Source: Deltaproteobacteria bacterium (GTDB lineage: Bacteria; Desulfobacterota_B; Binatia; UBA9968). Taken from it: 19,528 bases of DNA. The stretch covers positions 1 to 19,528 of the forward strand of contig JAPUHZ010000424.1 in the NCBI GenBank assembly GCA_027297485.1, read 5' to 3'. This document shows positions 14,963-19,528 of the stretch, piece by piece (the stretch's first letter is position 1; every line of letters begins with the position of its first letter). The notes below the pieces were generated by a model that had not been told where the DNA came from, ran no database searches, and saw only the letters and a list, made by a program, of their open reading frames with translations. Made by a program: the position numbers and the translations under genes.

Positions 14963-15426
14963 ACGGAGGCCTTATCCGAATCAGTCAACATGAGAAGGAC
15001 GAACGCCAGTGCATGACTTTCTGTGTGGGTCAGGGAAAGAGTATGACCAACGACCCCTGTTTTGTCTGCGAAACGAGCGGTCCTCCCCGAGAGACGAAGA
15101 ACAGGCCTTCCTGAAAACTCCTTCTGAACCTCCACTTCGCGCCAATCCACCTCGCTACTAAGTCCAGTCCCGAGGGCCTTAAAAAGGGCCTCCTTGACCG
15201 CAAAGCGGGCTGCGAGATGGGCATAGGGATTGCGGCGGCTCAGGGCGTAATCGAGCTCATCGGGAGTGAAGATGGCCTCTTGAAAGGATCTTTTCTTACC
15301 AAAGACCTTTTGGACCTTGCTGACTTCAACCAGGTCAATGCCGATTTTTACCGAAAGCAAAGAGGAGATCGAGGCAGGCACATTGTGCTGGAGTGCCGGG
15401 ACCTCAACCTTTTCCCTTGGCAGCAT
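14959..15426 (-). CDS. acpS: Holo-ACP synthase (4'-phosphopantetheinyl transferase)
   Basis: AcpS-type transferase that moves phosphopantetheine from CoA to the Ser of apo-ACP. Motifs: KIGIDLVEVSKVQKVF with the Mg-binding Asp, FTPDELDYAL, ARFAVKEALFKALG with the catalytic Glu and Lys, and the late SLTHTESHALAFVLL. The usual AcpS is about 120-130 residues and starts just before the IGIDLVE strand; here even the shortest convincing start (ATG at 15426, 26 bp after the DUF1571 stop, with GAAGAG upstream) adds about 24 residues. The frame is open up to 15531, overlapping the DUF1571 gene by 80 bp; an ATG at 15462 is intermediate. The dedicated copy next to an unusual ACP suggests it serves that carrier. 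Confidence 0.9.
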   Translation of the reverse strand: MLPREKVEVPALQHNVPASISSLLSVKIGIDLVEVSKVQKVFGKKRSFQEAIFTPDELDYALSRRNPYAHLAARFAVKEALFKALGTGLSSEVDWREVEVQKEFSGRPVLRLSGRTARFADKTGVVGHTLSLTHTESHALAFVLLMLTDSDKASV

Positions 15427-15451
15427 AGCTTTAGGTTTTAGACTCTTCACT

Positions 15452-16267
15452 CTATTCCTCATCAGCAAGGTTGATACGCCATCGGGGAAAGTTATAGGCA
15501 GGATTAGAGGAGTCGAAGTCCGCTTCTCCAAGGCCTGGATTCAAACGGAGAGAGCTGTAACTATACTCACCCATAAGGAGGTTGTCCCGGTCATAAAGTG
15601 ACGCATTAATCGGAAGCCCATTACCCTCGTCAATCGCGAGGATCATTCGATGCGACGTATAGCCGGCCCTTGGGTCCCGAGGGAGGATCCCCTCGACCTG
15701 CCGGACCTCCCTTCCCTGGATCCTATCTCTCCCGTGGTCCACCAAATGTAGCTCCCCCTTAGCCCACGCTCGCCTTGCGTCCCTGCCAACCCGTTCGATG
15801 AGGCGACCTATCCCGATCTCAGTGAAGGGGTGCCTACTATCCTCCAAAACACGCCATCCTCCCGGATCAAGAATAACCACAAAGAAGCGGGCAAAACCCT
15901 CCGCCTCATGAATCAGGACCTTGTTATCATTGGCGCCCTCCACGTAAATGGCCTCTCGCCCCTCATGGGGACCCGGGAGCCAACGCATGTAAACTTTAAA
16001 AGGCTTCTGGAATTTCAGAAAAACGATCTCCTCAGATCTCCACTCTCCGTTAATCCTCTCCCGCTTGCGGAACAGCGCCGTGTAGTCCCGGACACATTCA
16101 TAACTCTCTTCCATTCTCTCCAATAGTGCGAAGAGATGACTCTGATCCGCATGAACAGCAGAAAATAGTAAATAGTCAATAGGAAATAATAAAAAGAAAG
16201 AAATAGAAAAAGGAAAGTAGAGATTTTTAATTCCCAATTTCTTGATTTCTAAAAGGCCCATGACCAT
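15452..16267 (-). CDS. Secreted DUF1571 (LolA/LolB-like fold) protein
   Basis: A 271-residue exported protein. After a signal peptide (about residues 1-40; hydrophobic core FPFSISFFLLFPIDYLLF, likely cut after AVHA) comes a DUF1571-type domain: ECVRDYTALFRKRERINGEW, EEIVFLKFQKPFKVYMRWL, GREAIYVEG and NKVLIHEAEGF, then AGYTSHRMILAIDEGNGLP. DUF1571 proteins are related to the LolA lipoprotein-carrier fold and are generally of unknown function; a lipid- or glycolipid-binding role in the periplasm fits the neighbours but is inference. The signal-peptide core is encoded by a 7-bp-phased repeat. Start ATG at 16267 or 16261; both follow the ligase stop within a few bases. Confidence 0.87.
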   Translation of the reverse strand: MVMGLLEIKKLGIKNLYFPFSISFFLLFPIDYLLFSAVHADQSHLFALLERMEESYECVRDYTALFRKRERINGEWRSEEIVFLKFQKPFKVYMRWLPGPHEGREAIYVEGANDNKVLIHEAEGFARFFVVILDPGGWRVLEDSRHPFTEIGIGRLIERVGRDARRAWAKGELHLVDHGRDRIQGREVRQVEGILPRDPRAGYTSHRMILAIDEGNGLPINASLYDRDNLLMGEYSYSSLRLNPGLGEADFDSSNPAYNFPRWRINLADEE

Positions 16268-16285
16268 TTCCTATTCGCTACTCGC
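16156..16285. repeat. Facing heptamer repeats spanning the ligase end and DUF1571 signal peptide
   Basis: The left arm (AAATAGT, AAATAGT, CAATAGG, AAATAAT from about 16164) and right arm (CCATTTC, CTATTCG, CTACTCG) face each other. Each contains a perfect ten-base complement: AATAGGAAAT at 16178-16187 and ATTTCCTATT at 16266-16275. The left arm codes for the signal-peptide core; the right arm codes for the last residues of the ligase (RASSE) and its stop. Confidence 0.68.
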
Positions 16286-17599
16286 TCGTTCGTCCACAAG
16301 ACGTAGCAGTTTACGGCCTTTTCTGAGGGCACCCCTTGGGTAAAAGACAAATTCTACGCCTGCCAACTTTTGCTGGTAGGCTTGCCATGCCAATCGGTGC
16401 TCTTGTTGAATGATGTCAAGTATCTGTTTCTTGATATCATCATGCCTTGAAGCGCCATCCTGAAGCTCCAAACGGAACTGGAAGGTCTGCTGTCCCTCTT
16501 TTTCCTGCAGGGCTACCTGCCAGTCATCGGTGAGTCCAGGTATGGAGCCGAGGATTTTCTCGAAAAAGTCGGGGTGAACGTTGCCCCAAACAGAGGCAAT
16601 GATCTCATCCGAACGGCCACGGAGTGGAGAAAGGCATCTGAAAGGGAGTCCACAAGGGCAGCTTTCCGTAACCAGACGGGCCACATCCCTGGTGCGGTAT
16701 CGGATAAGGGGCATAACCCGCCTATGAACTGTAGTGATGACGACCTCTCCGTAGCCCTCGTCGTCCGGGTCCAGGATCTCTACATAAAAATCGACTTCGT
16801 TGAGGTGGTAACCGTTTCGGCGCAGACACTCGAAACCCAGAATGGTCGCCGTTTCTGCAGAGCCATAAGTCATGCATAGAGGGGCCTCCCAAAAGCTCTC
16901 GATTCTGCTCCGAGTCCTCTTCAAAATCCCTCCCCCTCCACCTCCGACCAGGAGCTTCAAAGGAAACGGCCTGCCCTCCGCCTCAGCCACCTCGGTGAAG
17001 CGGGAAAGCCACGGAGTGCCACTCATCACAATGTTAAAGCGGTAAGTCGCCATCCGGTGATAGATCTCAACAGGATCGGCCCGTCCGACGCACATCCCAA
17101 AGCCCTTCCAGTGTGGAAGGGTACGCTGGACAATTTGCCCGTCGAGACAAAAGCCGTAGTCAAAAGTGGAAATAATTCGATCTTCCCTAGAGATGCCGTA
17201 GACAGCCCTAAACAAAATTCCTTGCCTGGCATTGTAGTCCAGCTCTCGGTGGCTTAGAAAAATACGGGTAACATGTCCGGTTGTTCCAGAGCTCTCGATA
17301 GCCAGCTCTGGCCTATCACAGAGAAAGGCCTCAGGCTTCTCACGGAGCTCTTCAGGGTATACATAAAAGCTTCCCATATCCTCAGGCCTTCTTACCCTCT
17401 CGATCCTAATGCCGTGCTGGCGAAATTTTTCACGATAAAAGGAAGAGCGGTCAGCTGCCAAACGGAGTGTGTGCCGAAAGGCGAGCCGCCGGAAGTGCTC
17501 GGGGATTGCAGGGGGGAGCGCGCGAAGATAAGCAACAAACCTTTGAGGAGATAAAGCCCCAATCCGCAAAGAGAAGTCCGCTAGGGTGCTAAGGTCCAT
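16271..17599 (-). CDS. CapK/PaaK-like adenylate-forming ligase
   Basis: A 442-residue member of the phenylacetate-CoA ligase/CapK branch of the ANL superfamily, which activates a carboxylic acid with ATP and usually transfers it to CoA. Visible motifs: the phosphate-binding loop SSGTTGHVTRIF, the adenine-side motif MTYGSAETATI, YRTRDVARLV followed by a CPCGLPFRC cysteine cluster, RGRSDEII at the hinge, and a C-terminal GALRKGRKLLRLVDE that carries the expected Lys region. The acid substrate cannot be read; an aromatic or fatty acid for priming or loading the dedicated ACP is plausible. Its ATG overlaps the arnT-like stop by 11 bp. The last codons lie in a heptamer repeat. Confidence 0.88.
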   Translation of the reverse strand: MDLSTLADFSLRIGALSPQRFVAYLRALPPAIPEHFRRLAFRHTLRLAADRSSFYREKFRQHGIRIERVRRPEDMGSFYVYPEELREKPEAFLCDRPELAIESSGTTGHVTRIFLSHRELDYNARQGILFRAVYGISREDRIISTFDYGFCLDGQIVQRTLPHWKGFGMCVGRADPVEIYHRMATYRFNIVMSGTPWLSRFTEVAEAEGRPFPLKLLVGGGGGGILKRTRSRIESFWEAPLCMTYGSAETATILGFECLRRNGYHLNEVDFYVEILDPDDEGYGEVVITTVHRRVMPLIRYRTRDVARLVTESCPCGLPFRCLSPLRGRSDEIIASVWGNVHPDFFEKILGSIPGLTDDWQVALQEKEGQQTFQFRLELQDGASRHDDIKKQILDIIQQEHRLAWQAYQQKLAGVEFVFYPRGALRKGRKLLRLVDERASSE

Positions 17600-19463
17600 G
17601 ATTAGAGTATAGCCAGCGTGAGCCGTAACGACCCATGAAATGGGGATTTTCTACCAAAAGTCTTTTTAAAGCATTTTCCTCTTCTTGCAGACGAGTAACT
17701 AAAAAAACTCGACGATGACCTTTCCAGAGGCGAGAGAAATCCTCATCGTCGAGAAAGAGATGTTGAGTCTCCGGATAGCGGGAGCCAAACTCCAGATCCC
17801 CGCGTTTTCCATTGAGAACATAGATCTGCCGCCCCATATAGAACGGGAGACCGGCGCTGTATTCCAAGGCACCCTCATGAATAATAAGATCACTAGCTTG
17901 GGATTGAGCTAACAGCGCATGAGCCACAGGTTTCGAAGAGTGGTGAGACTCCACCAGAAGGACCACACGAATAACGAAGATGAGAATACCCGCAGCCATC
18001 CCTACCAACACATAGAAGCCACTCCGTGCCCTCTTTAGCCGAAAGAGAAAAAAAGCTGCTGGCACCCCAACAAGTAACGTGAGCCCTAACCATTTTAACA
18101 GCGAAATAAAAGGCGTTGGCGAGAACGGAAACTCAAACCCCTGGGCTTGTACACTGCGATAGTAACCGTTCAGATGGGACAGCATGGCAAAGAGGGCCTT
18201 GGGAGAAAGAAAATCGCTAAACAGAACCAATCCGGCACCAAATAAAAAAGTGCCTATCGCAGCAATTCCCAGGCACCATTTGAAGCCCACACCTTGATTA
18301 CTGACTATCGGGGATTGAACATTGGGGCTGGATTTGCACGAGCTGAACGCGTCGGCCCAGCAACCCCCAACCATAAGGCTTAGTGCAGGGAGGGCAGCCA
18401 AGGAATAATGCTCAAGCTTCGAGAACGAAAGGGAAAAAAACCCGATAACCATAAGTGCCCACAGACCCACAATAAGACGCAAGCCCTCGTTAAGCGGCAG
18501 ATGCGGACGAAATCGAGGAAAGCCTTGACGCAGGGCGATCGGGAGGAAGAGACTCGAAGGGAAGAACCAGATCCAGGTCACGAGCAAAAAGACGGGAGTG
18601 GTGAGAGGGATATCATCCTCAAGAAAAGCCCGACGGTTGAGAAAGCGAAGTAATTGGTTGTCAACAACATAAAAGTCGAAAAAACCAGGATTCTGCCAGG
18701 CAACCAGTAGATGCCACGGAAGCGTCAGCAAGAGAAAAAGCAGAAGGCCGATGAGTGAATAGCGGCTAGTGAATAGGGAATAGCAAACAGTAAATAGCCT
18801 TCTCTCTCCACCATTCACCATTTGCCATTTCCCATTTGCAAACAGGAGAAAAATCCCCACGATGAGGAACGGAAAAACCAGGCCGATGAGCCCCTTGGAC
18901 AGAACTCCTAAAGCCAGACCCACATAAAAGATAAGGACACCTGACGATTGCGCATTGATCCACGACCGTTGATCATTGGCCATTAACCGCTCACCAGAAA
19001 GGGTAGCCTTGATAAATCCGAACATGGCCAGGGTGATGGAGAAGATCAAGAGAAACTCGGTAAAGGCTATGCGTGCATAGTGAAATACGCCTATACTTGT
19101 AGCGAATATAATGGCGGAGAGAAGACCTCCGTCCTTTCCGTAAAGCCATCCTCCCATGCGCCATATAAGCAGCGCCGTCCCCAGTGCCGGGACAGCGCTC
19201 CAAAGGCGAACAGCCCATTCCGAGGGACCAAAAGCTGAAATGGTCAAGGCCGACAGCCAATAATGAAGAGGCGGCTTTTCCAAATAGCGGACCCCATTGA
19301 AGTGAGGAGTAATCCAGTTGCCTCCTTCGGCCATCTCTCGTGCAATAGAGCCCCACATCCCTTCGTCGGGGTCCAGAAAACTGATGGAGCCCATCCCCCA
19401 AAAAATAAAAGGCGCGCTGACCACAAGAATCAGTAGCAGTTCCCTCTTCCACTTACTATTCAC
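17589..19463 (-). CDS. ArnT-like PMT-family membrane glycosyltransferase
   Basis: A 624-residue GT83/PMT-family protein with about a dozen membrane helices and a soluble C-terminal part. ArnT moves L-Ara4N from undecaprenyl phosphate to lipid A at the periplasmic face. Key conserved segments are the first periplasmic loop with the catalytic-type acidic pair FLDPDEGMWGSIAREMA, then NWITPHFNGVRYLEKPPLHYWL, matching ArnT-like WIVPH-LRYFEKP. E. coli ArnT is about 550 residues; part of the excess lies in three loops encoded by 7-bp-phased repeats (about residues 157-174, 207-237 and 379-391). The start is a GTG at 19463 with weak AAGG upstream, itself in a repeat; no ATG precedes it before an in-frame stop. 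The acceptor may be lipid A or another lipid made by this locus. A generic PMT transferase is the alternative. Confidence 0.88.
   Translation of the reverse strand: MNSKWKRELLLILVVSAPFIFWGMGSISFLDPDEGMWGSIAREMAEGGNWITPHFNGVRYLEKPPLHYWLSALTISAFGPSEWAVRLWSAVPALGTALLIWRMGGWLYGKDGGLLSAIIFATSIGVFHYARIAFTEFLLIFSITLAMFGFIKATLSGERLMANDQRSWINAQSSGVLIFYVGLALGVLSKGLIGLVFPFLIVGIFLLFANGKWQMVNGGERRLFTVCYSLFTSRYSLIGLLLFLLLTLPWHLLVAWQNPGFFDFYVVDNQLLRFLNRRAFLEDDIPLTTPVFLLVTWIWFFPSSLFLPIALRQGFPRFRPHLPLNEGLRLIVGLWALMVIGFFSLSFSKLEHYSLAALPALSLMVGGCWADAFSSCKSSPNVQSPIVSNQGVGFKWCLGIAAIGTFLFGAGLVLFSDFLSPKALFAMLSHLNGYYRSVQAQGFEFPFSPTPFISLLKWLGLTLLVGVPAAFFLFRLKRARSGFYVLVGMAAGILIFVIRVVLLVESHHSSKPVAHALLAQSQASDLIIHEGALEYSAGLPFYMGRQIYVLNGKRGDLEFGSRYPETQHLFLDDEDFSRLWKGHRRVFLVTRLQEEENALKRLLVENPHFMGRYGSRWLYSNHGP
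18293..18330. repeat. Heptamer repeat inside the arnT-like gene (third block)
   Basis: TTGATTA, CTGACTA, TCGGGGA, TTGAACA, TTGGGGC repeat in 7-bp phase and encode a polar loop (SPNVQSPIVSNQG) between membrane helices. In frame. Confidence 0.55.
18754..18845. repeat. Facing heptamer repeats inside the arnT-like gene (second block)
   Basis: The clearest block: GTGAATA, GCGGCTA, GTGAATA, GGGAATA, GCAAACA, GTAAATA on the left and CACCATT, CACCATT, TGCCATT, TCCCATT on the right. The two arms face each other, and all units keep one 7-bp step per arm. It is in frame and encodes a polar 31-residue insertion (GKWQMVNGGERRLF and onward) between two membrane helices. Confidence 0.8.
18944..18995. repeat. 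Heptamer repeat inside the arnT-like gene (first block)
   Basis: Units such as GCATTGA, TCCACGA, CCGTTGA, TCATTGG, CCATTAA, CCGCTCA are phased at 7 bp and encode the loop ERLMANDQRSWINAQ. In frame, between two membrane helices. Confidence 0.6.
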
Positions 19464-19501
19464 TGATGACCTTTTGCTTGAAAGCCGGGATGCCTGATAG
19501 A

Positions 19502-19525
19502 CTTACTAAGGAGTTCATTAGTAAG
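19502..19525. repeat. 8-bp inverted repeat upstream of the operon's first visible gene
   Basis: CTTACTAA (19502-19509) and TTAGTAAG (19518-19525) are perfect reverse complements around an 8-base loop, about 40-60 bp upstream of the arnT-like start. It has no T-run on either side and could be an operator-like site or part of an upstream gene. A minus-strand frame is open from the window end to about 19457 (ending IPAFKQKVISE), so an overlapping upstream gene cannot be excluded. Confidence 0.4.
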
Positions 19526-19528
19526 GTG

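Noticed and set aside
8168..15426. Aryl polyene or dialkylresorcinol biosynthetic cluster
   Set aside because: The gene set is similar (paired KS, DH, KR, ACP, ligase, LolA-like), but an enoyl reductase of FabL type is present, and the aryl-polyene acyltransferase, methyltransferase and MMPL exporter are absent from the window; kept only as an alternative.
5189..18845. CRISPR array as the explanation of the repeated blocks
   Set aside because: The repeats are 7-bp degenerate units without spacers or 25-40 bp direct repeats, and no cas gene is present.
1..19528. Insertion sequences, integrase, tRNA or rRNA genes
   Set aside because: No transposase or recombinase motif, and no tRNA-like cloverleaf or rRNA-like segment was found on either strand by eye.

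Overview
The window looks like a Gram-negative bacterial chromosome segment of roughly 50% GC with a lipid A/LPS-type envelope. The gene styles (PMT-family sugar transferase, DUF1571 protein, PDZ-like/7TM/GAF histidine kinase) resemble Desulfobacterota, NC10 or Nitrospirota-type genomes, but that placement is inference. Every supported gene lies on the minus strand, so transcription runs from the right end of the window to the left.

Layout in transcription order: (1) 19463-15452: an ArnT-like membrane aminosugar transferase, a CapK/PaaK-like adenylating ligase and a secreted DUF1571 protein. (2) 15426-8168: a nearly self-contained type II fatty-acid synthase module: holo-ACP synthase, a divergent FabZ-like hotdog, a divergent ketosynthase (Cys-Asn-His instead of Cys-His-His), FabG, an ACP with a long C-terminal extension, a canonical FabZ-like dehydratase, a FabL-type enoyl-ACP reductase, a canonical ketosynthase and a further SDR. 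(3) 8168-3000: most of an aminoarabinose (arn) pathway: arnC, the two halves of arnA as separate genes (formyltransferase, then decarboxylase), arnD and a nucleotide-sugar 6-dehydrogenase. (4) A strong terminator at 2923-2963, overlapped by a candidate promoter, then a hybrid histidine-kinase-type sensor (385-2907). (5) A short decayed gene and the start of a secreted protein at the left end.

Genes in regions 1-3 overlap or are separated by fewer than 100 bp and read as one operon ending at the terminator. The arn enzymes would make a formylated 4-amino-4-deoxy-arabinose on undecaprenyl phosphate, deformylate it, and pass it to an acceptor through the ArnT-like enzyme. What is unusual is the full fatty-acid synthase placed between arnT and arnC. 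My inference is a locus that builds a dedicated acyl chain and an aminosugar for the same envelope glycolipid, comparable in logic to the rhizobial acpXL/fabZXL/fabF1XL/fabF2XL set for very-long-chain lipid A acyl groups. No arnB aminotransferase, arnE/arnF flippase or acyltransferase is present in the window.

A second striking layer is a family of degenerate 7-bp-phased tandem repeats (unit close to CTATTCA / GTGAATA), often as two facing arms. They fill most larger gaps in the operon and also run in frame through coding sequence (arnT, the divergent ketosynthase, and the signal peptide of the DUF1571 protein).
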